Source: Anseranas semipalmata (lineage: Eukaryota > Chordata > Aves > Anseriformes > Anseranatidae). From it: a stretch of DNA of 64,000 nucleotides. The position numbers were made by a program, and so were the translations under genes. The notes below the pieces were generated by a model, which worked only from the letters and a program-made list of their open reading frames with translations, made no database searches and had not been told where the DNA came from. The stretch spans positions 9,498-73,497 of the forward strand of contig VXAA01001381.1 in assembly GCA_013399115.1 (NCBI GenBank), written 5' to 3'. Below, piece by piece: positions 41,303 through 53,824 of the stretch. Each line of letters begins with the position of its first letter. The first letter of the stretch is position 1.

Positions 41303-42419
41303 ACCAAATTCAGTTTGTTAACTACAGTCTAATGAAATGCAGATTCAAATCTTACAGTCCCTGTCCCATGCTAGGATCAAAAGAGCCTTAAAAATACTAT
41401 TTAGAAATTTACTACTGAAAACATTCATTTGCTGTCAGGGAAAGTACGATTCATGCAGTTAGAATTAGGACACTTTAAAAAAAAAATAAAATTATTTATT
41501 TATCTGGTTACTGTGGAGAAATTGAGCCTGAACCTTTTGGAGGTTTGGAGTAGCCAACCCTTGCACATAACTGTGCATCCTCACCAAGTGACTTTTCCTT
41601 GGAATCACTGTATAGTGATAATGTTCTTCTGGTCCACCTGAAAGAGTGCTGCCAGGGGAATACTCTTTCTTATCGTTCTCCAAGGACATTGTCCAGTTTT
41701 GCGTCAAAGGAAGAGGTATCATGAACCTTTCACTCCCTCCTCTGTCTGCCTTCCCACAATTCTTCCTGCAACTGCTCTTCAGGGAGTTTTATCATCTGTC
41801 TTTATCCATTGAAGTCTTCATGGGTTAAATGTAGATATTCAAATACTCTTCAATACCACCAGTATTTGGCCACCTTTAGTCACACCAGTTTGGCTCATGT
41901 TGACATTTACCTCTCAACTTTCTGTTTCACTGTGTTATTTACTTCAGATCCAGTGTCTAGATCCTGGACTGAACTTTCTGCCCTTCCCAATCACAGTGCA
42001 AATCCAATCTGTTTGTGTGTTACTCTAAAGCCTTCCCCTGGCAAGTCTCCAACCTCCACCTTGTTGCCTGTGTTTCCAAGGTATTCAGAGGCAAATGATA
42101 GGAATGCTCTTTCTGCTCCCACCCTCCTGAGCTGCACACCTGGTTTAATCATTCTGTCTTCAGGCTGAGATGATGCAGCCAATCCAGGACTTTCATACTA
42201 TCCCCTTTCACACTAATTCCTGTCTCATGGCTTAACACTGACAGCCTCTGAAGCAATGGCAAAACTGATGAATCTCCAGGAATGACATAGTATGCCCTGC
42301 TTGACCACTGTTTTAGAAAATTTAACTTGTGAGAACATTGGGTCCGTTTGCTATTATTCCTGGCAAAGGGACTAATGTTCTTTGACCCCCAATGCTTTGC
42401 AATCTTTCTGTTTTGTGTT

Positions 42420-43012
42420 CGTCATGGTTTTTGGTTGGGACAGAGTTAATTTTCTTCATAGAAGCTCACACAATGCTGTGTTTTGGATTTTTGATGAAAA
42501 TAGTGGTGATAACACACCAATGTTTTTAGTTGTTGCAGAGCAGTGCTTGTACAGACCCAAGGACTTTTCAGCTTCTCGTGCTGCCCTGCCTGTGAGGAAT
42601 CTGGGGGTGCTCAAGAAGCTGGGAGGGGACACAGCCAGGACAGCTGACCCAAGTTGACCAAAGGGATATTCCATACCATATGGCATTATGCTCAGCATTA
42701 AAAGCTGGGGTAAAGAAGGAGGAAGGGGGAGAGGTTTGGAGTGATGGCCTTTGTCTTCCCAAGAAACCGTTACGTGTGATGAGCCCTGCTTTCCTTGAAG
42801 TGGCTGAACACCTGCCTGCCAGTGGGAAGTAGCAAATGAATTCCTTGCTTTGCTTTGCTTGTGTGCGTGACTTTTGCTTTCCCTAGTAAACTGTCTATCT
42901 CAACCCACGAGTTCTCGCACTTTTACCTTTCAGAGTCTCTCCCATCCCACCTGGGGAGAGTGAGTGAGAGGCTCTGTGGTGCTGAGCTGCCTGCTGGGGC
43001 TGAACCACAACA
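42420..43012 (+). mobile_element. Solo LTR of an avian endogenous retrovirus (probably ERVL-like)
   Basis: A block of about 590 bp differs in texture from the AT-rich surroundings and matches my memory of a common bird LTR that begins with a GTCATGG-type end and finishes ...GAACCACAACA. Visible parts are a promoter-like TTAAAAGC at about 42698, a conserved-looking block ACACAGCCAGGACAGCTGAC at about 42630, a polyadenylation-like AGTAAA at 42885-42890, and a terminal CA at 43012. No primer-binding site, gag, pol or second LTR follows, so it is a solo LTR left by recombination. The first T of the expected TG end appears changed, and I see no target-site duplication. The family assignment is from recall; the superfamily is uncertain. 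Confidence 0.8.
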
Positions 43013-43029
43013 GCACTTTACCTTGGTGG

Positions 43030-43058
43030 TTTTATTTTATTATTATTATTATTTTTTT
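43030..43058. repeat. (TTA)n simple repeat just after the solo LTR
   Basis: TTTATTTTATTATTATTATT followed by T-run, 18 bp beyond the end of the LTR. Confidence 0.9.
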
Positions 43059-43827
43059 GATAGCCAGATAACATACCTTACAGTTGCTGTAGACCTCCGA
43101 CACCATACAGTTTTTTAAAAACTCTCTTAATTCCCAAAGGTACGTTAATTTTTTTCTAGGCTGCTGCTCTAGTTCTTGCATGTATAGTATCTGTTGATCT
43201 GTCTTTTTTTGATTTTTTGCTTACATTTGTGCCTCTGCACATCTCTTAGAGGCATCTCCTGGGAACCATCTTCTCTTTGTTCATGTTTTAGTCTTGAAAT
43301 CAGTACTTGAATATAGCTGTATTTTACAGATTGGCTATTTTGCTATAATTAAGCTTCATGAATATGAAGATTCATGTAGTATTCCCATGGTGTCCTACAG
43401 TTAAGTTTAGCAGTAAGATTTTATCTCATCTCACTGTAACCCATTATCATGTCACTTTTGCTAAATTGTAACACTATAATGATTCTCAGGAAATGCAGAG
43501 TATGTACTTGCTAATTTTTGTTTTTATTTTTTAAGCCTACATAGATGGACTGCAATGGCTGTTTAGTGGAGAGTGGGGAGGGAAAAGGGAAAAAGGGTTG
43601 GCCAAAACTTGAAAGTCATTTTATTTACAACTTTAGCATGAGTTTGGCATTTAATAAAACCTATAATTGTAGATAGTGCAGTCTATTGAACAAAGCCATT
43701 GACTGGAATTTTTGAGCCCTGATTGTATTTTTAGGACTATTTCTGACTTTCTATATGATTGGTTTGGGTTGGTGTTCTTTATGTCTCTTTGCCTTTAGCC
43801 TGGTTCCACCTTGCACTCTTTCTCTAT

Positions 43828-43862
43828 TTCCTTATTTATTTCCTTATTTATTTATTTTTAAA
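43828..43862. repeat. (TTTA)n simple repeat
   Basis: A tetranucleotide TTTA run with two CC interruptions. Confidence 0.88.
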
Positions 43863-44863
43863 AGAGAGTAAAATTTTCACAGCAGCTACTGTCTTTCATT
43901 ACATTCATATACACCACACAGTGCAAGCGACTCCAATCTCAGCTAGCTTTTAGGCAGCAGTATCACGTAAATAGTGATAATACTGGAAAACTCGAAGTAT
44001 ATTTGTAAAATGATTGTATACTTTCTGTATGATGGAGAAGTTATTAGTTCATTGATTCCAGCAGAAGACTAAATAGAAATAAATCTAAGCAAACTTTGAA
44101 ACGATGCTTATAGTTGACTGAAGACCTCTGAGTTCCAACAAAGTCTTTCTGCATTCTCATTGATGGTAAAATCATCTTTGAATTATCTTTGTTGTTTTTG
44201 ATATTCCTCTGCATCTATAACTGTTTGCTTTGCAATTTACTCTACCTGTAATTTATTAGTGATTATTGTAAGCTCTGACTTGAAAATCAAAAGCTTTGCA
44301 ATACTCCGTTCTTTGGAAAACGTTCCTCACATTAAACTTGGCTGAAATCTGGATCATGTATTAAGAATAGCATTAAAGCTTAATGACTTGTGACCAAAGG
44401 TATGTTTTATTTGTGTTATTGAGAATGGGATTCCAAATTTATCCAGTTTATCCTGGGACATTTATGAATACGTTGAGCATAAATTTATCCTCTGCACAGG
44501 AGTGAATCAAACCCCAGGCAAAAGCCTGCATGATATCACGTTGACATAGAAAAAAAGATATTTTCTCTCTACCAAACTTTAAATGAAAATATAACAATAA
44601 AAATGAAAAGGGTTGAGAAATAGGCCGAAAATACTATGTCAAGTCAAAAAAAAAGAGCAGTGTTGCCTTTTTTATTGAGGTATACATCGTTACACATAAA
44701 TTTGTAAAATGATACTGTATACATTAGAAATGTAGAATTTTATTCTGCTTTTCCATATAGAATAGTGACTTCAAAATTTGACCTTCGGCAGTTGCCTTTA
44801 ACCTTGCCTTAACCAAAGTTAACTAGCATAAGAATAAGGAATCTTTCCTACCCTCTAGCCACC

Positions 44864-44886
44864 TTTTTTTTTTTTTTTTTTTTTTT
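44864..44886. repeat. Poly(T) run of 23
   Basis: The longest homopolymer in the window. It may be the antisense poly(A) of a decayed retroposon, but nothing recognisable adjoins it. Confidence 0.93.
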
Positions 44887-47651
44887 CTCTCCAATAATAT
44901 TTCTGGCTCAAAGTATTGATATAATGTGTTAAGAGATAATTATATATGTTTCAGGATAACTTGCTGATCAGTTTTATAACTTTCATCTGGTTTATATTCC
45001 ATATGTAGTTCTAACTTTCAGCAATGTGCAATTGCGATGTATGATAGGGAGGTCTCATACTAATCAGATTTACTTATTCCCTCAAAATATAGTACAGAAC
45101 ATTAATTTCATGCTACTTCAAAATGTATTAGCCAAGCACCAATTCCATTCAGAATCACAGAAAGGCTGATCTGGGATTTGAAAAGAAAAAAAAAAAAATC
45201 CCTGAAAGATGGCAACATAATTTTCAGTTTTATGGAAGTAGGTCTTGTCAGAATGCTTGATCTTGCTTTTTCTTTTAAAATTGTTTTAATATTCAAAAGT
45301 ATGCTAGACTGTGATAATGGACTGTAACATTAACTGATTGACTTACTGTCATGAAAGTAATTAAAACATTTATCAGCATACAAAAACTATATAGAACTTT
45401 CTCAAATAGTTTACAAAAAACACCCCAGGCCACATGATATGCCTCAAAAGTAACAAGTACCATGAGTCTCTTGTTGGCTCAGTGTCTGCCAATATATTTA
45501 TCACCTGGAAGGAAACATGAAATGGTTCTCAGTAAATTACACAGGCAGTCTGAGGGCCTACATGCTAGGCAGTGAAGAAGGGAATTCTTGTGCTGACAGG
45601 GTGGCACTTGATAACATAGGACAAGTTGTGCACAAGCATGACCTAGAAGAAATTAAGCACTGGCTCCAATCAAGGGTTAACAAGCATTGCAATATTCCTC
45701 CATCATTTGGCTGTTTTAACATAACTGAACACAAGGTTGTGAGAACAACCTTAAAACTCAAGAAGGGAGGGGAAGAGTTTAGATGTCTGTTTTGCACTCT
45801 GTGTCTTAGGACAGCCCAATGAATGGAAGCTAGTGAAGACTTGCCAATGCCACCAGCCATCTAACAAACAACATTTGGAGGAAGGATTAACAATGGCGAT
45901 CCAAATTAAGCAGAATAACTATGTTTGTCTTAGTAAAATAGGTTTCTTTGAATGCTTGAATCACTAGTGTGGTGAAACAATTAAGCTGCCATGAGAGCAA
46001 GTGAATGCTAAGTAGAATTGAGGAGATGATAGTATTTTGCATTTAGCTTTGTGAAACATGCAGCTGAATTCCATATTCTGGATGATAAAATGATTGAGAG
46101 AGTTTAGTAAATGATTTGGGTTCTGAAAAACTGTCCCAAAAGGAGAAACTGAAGGAGCTTGCTCTTCAGCTTCTTACTGATTATCTAGATGGAAATTATT
46201 TATTCTCAGCTGGTGAGTATTACCAATAGCTAGAAGGTCTGTGATGATAAAATGCAAAGGCTGAAGCTAGTTAACAATGACAGTGAGAATAAATGCAAGG
46301 TTTTAACAATGAAAAAAATCCTTTAAGATTTAACATTTATATCAAGGTGTAATGACTTGCAGAAAGATGTGCTCTAGCACAACCAGAAATTATGAGCTTG
46401 AATCACTGGGGTAAAGATATGATCTGTATTGAGACAGATGATTATTTCAGATCAATGGGTCTCTCTTAAATAAAATAATAATAAAAGTGTGCTGTCCAGG
46501 GTACTGAACATGAAAAACATTTTGTCATGCAATAAGATCTTGTTTAAAAACTTAAAATACAGAATCAATTTAATATAGAAGTGCACACTGAAAAAAAAAA
46601 AAGATACTTGAATCACCTTCCCATTGGTTAGTATATTTACTTCTGTGAATGTTGTTTGCTGTTCTGAGGAATGTTCAAGACATTCCTTGTCCCCTTCCCC
46701 CCTCCTTCACTCCATCCTTCCCGCCTTCCTACATGAGTGAGAATATTTGCTTCTGTGTAACCATTTGTCTGTTCATTGGCCAAGCATGGCAAGATGCATA
46801 AATTGTGCAAAACTTAATTTCAAAATAATGGCCTTATTTCTGTCCCAGTATGAACAACTTCTCAGGGACTGATTTTGATATATTATCCATGTCAGCTGTA
46901 AAGAAAGCTCTGTAGAGAAGAGATTGTCTTATCTGTCACGCTATATTAAAAATAGTTTTTTGTGATGTGAACTGGTGTTCTGGAGGGGTGGAATTGAGAC
47001 TGTTCCACTCATTCTGCTCCTCTCCAGGTAAATTCTAAACTGGATTTCAGAAGTGCTGCTTATTTCTGAAAATATCCTTTTGAGACAGTAGTTTCTGCAT
47101 GTAAGTCAGAACACAGAATGAACTCTTCAGAATGTTGCAGAATACAAGTGTTCTACAGTCCTGCATTTAATTTGCTGTGTCTTCTTGGGAAAGTAATAAT
47201 TTTATTCTCTTCAGAAAAAAAAATTGTAAGAAAATATTATTTTGCTCGGTTGGGATCAAATATCAAGCATTCTCCTTAATTCTTATGTTTGCCTTTTAAC
47301 TTTTTCGTCTCTTCTTGTTTTGGGAAACCACAATATCAGAGATCTCAGAGAAGGTCATGCTCTGTACATGTGTCAGGCTTGATTGTAATCCCATGCTTCA
47401 TTCCTAACTTTTCTTTTCCCTGAGGACAGACAGGCAGAAAGATTACATTTAATATCACAATTAGCTTTCCTGAAGCAATCGTGCCAGAAGAAAGATACAG
47501 CCAATTGATGGTAGAGATATTATAAAAATAAACTGTCCTGTTCTCTGAAAACGTGTGTGTAGGAAACTGTAGGAATTGTTCAGGCCATCTTTTTGCACTG
47601 AAGTACATAATAATGCAATTTAGTTCAATCTTGTCAGCTTGAGGAGGTATT

Positions 47652-47671
47652 TAAAATAAAATAAAATAAAA
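47652..47671. repeat. (AAAAT)n simple repeat
   Basis: Four AAAAT-type units. A related A-rich tract with AAAC and AAAAT units lies at about 47878-47919. Confidence 0.88.
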
Positions 47672-48259
47672 TGCAGCTCTAGCTTGTTTGACAGCCCAGT
47701 GACTGATAGGGTAAGTGACAATAGCTTTTTGCTCTATGCGCACCAGGGAGTGTCTAGAAATTTTGTGAAAATTGATGGAAATGCAGTGGTATCAAATGTG
47801 TTTGGGAGCTGAAGGATCTGGTGGTGTTGCTGAGAGATAAATGGGAAACATAGACTTCAGCCTGTGAAACAATGAAAACAAAAGTAAACAAACAAACAAC
47901 AATAAAATAAAATAAAACATTAAGACTTTCAATTTCCTGCTTGGATATGATCAAATGATGTTCTGGGGTTTATAATGTGGCAAGGTTTCCAGTTAGAATT
48001 CCTCAGCCATATGGAATGAGTGATATATAATCTGTTCATACTTAAATACATAAACTGTTTTTGGTTGCAGGTGACCAAATGCATGAGAATGTGATGTAGT
48101 GGCCTAAGTTTGATCTAACTAGTTTAGATAGTCAGTAGTTGTGGATAAAGTTCAGCATAGGAGTAAAAATCAAAATAAAAAAATGATGGTCTGACGTCAT
48201 TGCTGCTGAGCTTATCAGTCTGCAGGTTAGTGAAGATATTTTCCATAGGTGGCAGGTAT

Positions 48260-48301
48260 GTTTTTTTGTTTGTTTGTTTTGATTTGATTTTTTTTTTTTT
48301 T
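48260..48301. repeat. T-rich repeat (TTTG)n with poly(T)
   Basis: TTTG units, then GATTTGATT and a twelve-base or longer T run. Confidence 0.85.
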
Positions 48302-50971
48302 GGTGATGCCTTAAAGAAAGAAGACATTTCACCTCAAAAAAATAGGGAAATGAGTTTAAAAGTGATTGCTACAAATTTTACAGTGTATGAATTCTGACAG
48401 ATTTATTTCAAAGGATTTTGTTGTTCATGCTAAACTTCTAGGCCACCCAGGTAGTTTAGGTCTAGAACATTCCTGGTTTCCTGATACTTATTAAATTCAG
48501 CATGTAAATGTGCGCAGAGTTCTATTACAAGACTTAATATGTGAATGTGACAGTGTGTGTCACCTCGGGTACATGAGTGATGTTATTTTCTTTCTTCATT
48601 GCATGGAAGGGGCAAAATTCAGTCACATAGACCTAAATATATCCATCAGAATGGAAGAGTTTGAATGAGCATGTTTGATACAGCTTGGAGTCAGCTTAGC
48701 TTTTCTAAGAATAAGGCTTAGACTGCTAAAGAGTAACTCACAGACCCAAAGTAGATCTTATTCTTATGGAATTTTCCAAATGTATTTGAAAACTATGTGG
48801 ATAGGACTAGATAGCTTTCATAGACATTTTGCAATAACTCCAATCAGGCAGCAAGAAGTAGTTTTCCTTTCAGTTTACTCCTAACAGTACTTCCACTCTG
48901 CCACGTTCTCAACACATTGCCATGGAATTTGATATTGAATAACTCCTATAATCTGGTTACAATCCTAACAAATCTCTGAAGTGCATTAAAGAACATTTTG
49001 CACTGCTCAATATTAGGAATGCATAATTACTCTTGGAAGATCTATGCAGGCTGCATTTTTTGCTGGAAATGATGGTTCATATGCACTGTGCTAAGTCTTT
49101 TTGTCGTTGTATTATCGATTAAATACATGGGGTCACTGAAGTGATATGAGTTTTATATTTGCATATAGAACTGTATTTAAACTTTTTTTCCTGAATTGCC
49201 TGCAGATGTTCTCATATAATAACTTAAATATAAAATCTAAGCTGAAAGTTCACAAGTGGTGGTGGGGGTTCAGTAGCATTTAATTAATAGGCTTAAATGA
49301 CAACTTTATCTGCTCTTCAGATGGCTACCACTAGAACCATAACTGCATCTGATGTTTTATGATGTTCATGATAAGATATAATATTAATAGAAAAGGTCTG
49401 AGAGTCTTGAAAAAACTTGGCTAAAAGCAACTGCCTGAATAAAATGTAATTTCTTGAAGATGTAGCATCTGCCAAAGAGGTGAAATTTTTTTGGTATTTA
49501 TAGGTGCTTCAGTTACACTACACTTTCCTTGGCCTTTATTACAGGGAATAAATGGCTGCCCCCTTCTAGAGACAACTGACATTTGTTGAGTTGTTAATAC
49601 AAACAGCTTCATAAGGCTGGCTGTTTATCATTCAAGACAATGAACTTTGCCATTGGTGTCAGGAAGAATGATATTATGCCAAACACACTGGGCTGGGCAG
49701 GGGTGGGGGCAGTGGCTTACAGGACACTGAAATGTGGGGTAATGGTCGGTCTGTGGCTTCCCTCCTCTGCTGCCATTGGGGTACCGGTGTTGAGACAATT
49801 TTGGCAAGGGGTGAAAGAGACCAAGGAAGGGAGATGGGAAGGAGTCTTGTCTCTCAGAAGTATAAGGAACACGTGGGAAGGATGGTCCCGGGGCTGGGGC
49901 TCTGCTTTGGAGTGATGAAATGTCAGCACGCAGTGGGAAGGGAGTAAGGCACACTGGGTGAAGAACATGGCTTGGGACTCTTGGGAAGATACGTCAGGAG
50001 AGTGCATAAGGGGTTGATTCTATCAGATGAAATTTTGGAATGTGTCTTGTTAGAGGTAGGGGCTTGGTTTTCCCTATAGATGCATATGTGGTACTTGTTC
50101 CTTTCTGGTTTTCCTTTTCCTGTGCCAAGGATAATGGTATCACAAATAATCATCCCTGACAAGATATTAATGTTAGCAGACTAGTTTAACAGATCTCCTA
50201 TTTGTACTTTGGTATTTCTGGGAAGTCAACCAGATTCACTCTCACTGACAAATACTCATGTAAATTCACCCATAAATCCACAAAGCTCTTATTTTCTACC
50301 ATTAGTTCAGTCACTGTGCATTATTTACCTGATAATCGGCCCTTTTTTCCCACAGTTAACCTTGTCTGTCTTACTCAACTTTTTCCATATGAAGTATATT
50401 TGAAAGCTGATTTATTCTGTGCTGGATAGGGAGTACATGGAGGTTCCAATTCTATGCATCATCCAGATTCTTTTTATTAAATCAGCCATGTACATCAATA
50501 ATCAAAGGAAAGACAAATTTTCCAATTCTGTGGACTACTCAGCTGAGTCCCCAGCTATGTAATGCAGTCTCTGTGTTCAATTTACCAGGCACCCACTGTC
50601 TTTGAAGCTAAGAATCCTTTCTCAGTTCCACATCTTTAATACCACCATTTCTACCTATCCACAGCACTGTGTAAAATACAGAATACGCTTTGCCCTTTAA
50701 AATGGACTTTGTTTAGCTTGGTTATTATTACGTTTCTTCAAGCACCTACCTGTATTTACCCCTACTAATAATATGGCAGAGGCTTATGCCCAGACATGCC
50801 ATATTTACCAGGTAAGGCATTAATATACCTATTTTTGAATGTTAGACAGAAAACAATATAAGTAATTCAGTAATATCAGAATATCAGCTTTTGTGTGGCT
50901 TTGCTGATTTAAGAATACCACCTTGCTTCCGTTTTTCTGTTAAGGACTAAAAAGGGTGTGATATCTCACTT

Positions 50972-50972
50972 N
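50972..50972. other. Single ambiguous base (N)
   Basis: One undetermined base. Confidence 0.99.
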
Positions 50973-51238
50973 AGTTAGTCGGTGATTAGGTCCTTGTATG
51001 GATGCCTTTTGGTAACAAGCCTTTGAAACCCTATGGCTGTGAACATTTCTAACACACTTTAATTTAGAAGAGGATGCTGTGAAATGAAAGATTAAATCTT
51101 AATTTGGGCATGACTCTGAATTTGCCTTCCAACTCTTTTGCACAGAAAGTGTAGCAGAAATTCTGTTTGTACTTGCCAGAAAAATTATATCTTCACCCGC
51201 AATTATTCTGTTTTAACCTTCAGGAGTAAGTGAGCCAA

Positions 51239-51306
51239 ATATATATATATATCTTCATGAAAAATCTCCATGAAAAAACATCTGATGATAATATATATAT
51301 ATATAT
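51239..51306. repeat. Paired (AT)n arms around a 36-bp spacer
   Basis: Two (AT)n runs (51239-51252 and about 51289-51306) flank a spacer that itself holds two ATGAAAAA copies. Each arm is self-complementary, and the arms also complement each other, so cruciform or hairpin formation is possible. Confidence 0.9.
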
Positions 51307-53780
51307 TTTTTCTGAGACAGGGCTCATAATTGAGTCTTGATAGGCAGCAAGTGAGTCAGCAGAAACCTTGTTCATCTTTTCCTGGAATAGATACTGCACC
51401 TTTCACAAAGGACCCTATTTTATTTCATCATGCTGGAAAGCTCTCTTCTCAGGTTGCTTTTTGTACTCCAGGGCAAAAGAAGCTCGTTGTTTTTCTTTAT
51501 CTAAGAACACTTCTGCTTATAATCCCTCCAAAAAATAATATGACCTTTAATACTCTGCTATATTTTATAGCAGTGAATAGTGTGAAATGCTGATCACAGC
51601 GAAAAGAGTCATCATCTGGTTCAGAGCAACTCAGAAGATCTGAGCTCAATTCCCAGTTTTCCCACTGGTCTTCCCTATGACCTTCAGGTAGCTAGTCAAA
51701 TAAATGGGACACAAGTGCCTAACTGCCCTTCAGCTATTTTGGAAATCTTGCTGAGTGCCAGCTTGTATCTCTAGTTGCAAAATATGATATTGTTCCTGAA
51801 AGTGTTGGCCACCATGATGTGACTAGTCTCTGCTCGGGGTTTCTGGCTGTTCCTGTCATGCAAGTGGTAACTACTAACAAGTGGAATGAAAAATGCCTCT
51901 GTTCTACATTTCCTATATCTAATTATTTCTGTTTCTTTTCTGATAACAGACAGGGGAATGAAATGCTCTTGAGTGTGACAGTGGACTAGTTTATAATGAA
52001 GCAAGTTTTTCAAAATACCTTAGATTTTGACATTTTTTCCAGAGAATGGCATGTTAAAATGCTACTAGCTGGATGGAAAATGTAAGTACTGTATTTGTCA
52101 GAAATTTCTTCAGGAACCTGACAGAACAATGGTACAATATATGACACAGTACAATTAGTAACATCAAAAACTTTATACTAGCTGTTATAGTGGTGTCTGG
52201 TTTAGAGCAGCTATTACAAGAATGAGTTGGCAAGGCAGCATCTGTTCAGTTTAACTTTCACCCTCATCCAGTCATCTTGCTGGTAAAATTCTCTCTCTCT
52301 TAAGTAGTGATTTCTCCTCTCTGTTATTTTTGTGTGATGCCTGTTAGTACAACCTGTACCTGTTGCAAAGTTTACCTATGTGCTAATTTTTGCAGGCCAT
52401 AAAAGCAAATGCATTCATTTATTTGGCCATTTTTAGCACCTCTATGTTTGTCACCATTACCAAAGCTCTAGGTGGAAGATAAAAGTGAGAGAAAATGTTA
52501 AAGACAAGGGAAGCAAGCAGATTAATTCTTTATAAAAGAGAGGCAATTAAGTGGTTATACTTGAAGAATATGTTTTACATTTGTCAACTCTATCAGAGTC
52601 TCTTCTGATATTAAAAAAATATTGTACTTAAAAAGACAGCTTTCCTTTGCTAACCTTCTCTCTCCCCCAGTGGTAGTCACTATAAAACTTGTTCTTTTCG
52701 TTTATTTTGCTTCTCACTTCACTTTTCTCCATGCATTTCTAAATATGCATCTTCTAAAGAAGCTGTATAATAGGCTGGCAAGGATTTTCCTTTGGTTCCT
52801 CTTAATAATAAAAGCTGAAGCCAGCTGGTGAGGCTGTGCTAAGTAATTAACCTGGACTCGGTGTGACTGGTCAAACAGCAAGGGGGGTATAAGGAGTTGG
52901 AAGTGTCCCTTCCTGCTCTTCCTTCAGCTGGAGTGAAGATCTGCAATGGTCAATGCTTAAGGGAAGGGACCATGGGAACAGTCAAACCCTGAGGTTACAC
53001 TACGCCCTATGTAGTGTAAGAGAGAAAAAATATGTGAATAGGTATGAAGGAAAAGGAGTTGTATCAACTCACTAGGGCAGGTGAGTGCCTTTTCTTTCTG
53101 AGGGTGGAGTTGGCAGCTAGTTGTAAATGTCCTTTGACTTCAGGGGAGACATAATACCATCCTATTTTTCTTACTTAAACACTGTAATTGATTTGCAAGG
53201 AAGACACTCTTGAACCCTGGAAAATCTCTGTGCTAAAAGTGACCCTCATTCCTGCACATACTTTGACTGAAATAAGTTGACTTCCATAAAAAAGGTGACA
53301 TATCCATCTGGAGTGTCAAAAAGGATTAGGCTCAACCGTTTTTCCACTTCAGCTTCCAGAAAAACCACTCCTTTTACATACAATAGATATAGTCCAGTGT
53401 AAGAATTTCTGCAGAGACATGTGCAACACAGTCTGAGCTCAAAGCTGTTGAAACCCTTTATGAACCACCTTCTTACCGCATGTTGAAATTTAAAGGGTTA
53501 GGGCTTTTATTTGGGATGATCAACAGAGTTTGAAAGTTAATACTAGCAGTAACTAACCCATTTTGTCATAAGGCAAAACAGAATAGCTCATTGTAGCACA
53601 ACTTGCAACCATGTACAAGTTCCAAGAAGGGAGATCCATCTTTCCTGTAATCCCTCAGCATAAAATGAAAGAAACAAATATAAAAGAATGAGTCTCCTCA
53701 ACCGGTTAGTCATGCCAGAGCTTTGAGAAATGAGTACAGGAAATTCTTCAAGAGGATTTCTACTCTTTTAGGTTGTTAGT

Positions 53781-53824
53781 AAATAAAATAAAATAAAAAT
53801 TTATCTTATAAAATAAAAAAAAAA
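53781..53824. repeat. (AAAAT)n A-rich repeat
   Basis: Two A-rich blocks separated by TTTATCTTAT. The sequence to the right becomes more GC-balanced, but I cannot assign it. Confidence 0.88.

Noticed and set aside
43013..43700. Possible internal provirus (primer-binding site, gag or pol) after the LTR.
   Set aside because: The sequence after the terminal CA is GCACTTTACC followed by a TTA repeat. No primer-binding site or coding frame follows, and no second LTR is present.
53491..53506. GGGTTAGGG resembling an interstitial telomeric repeat; a similar word occurs near 26909.
   Set aside because: There are fewer than two full units in each place, well within chance.
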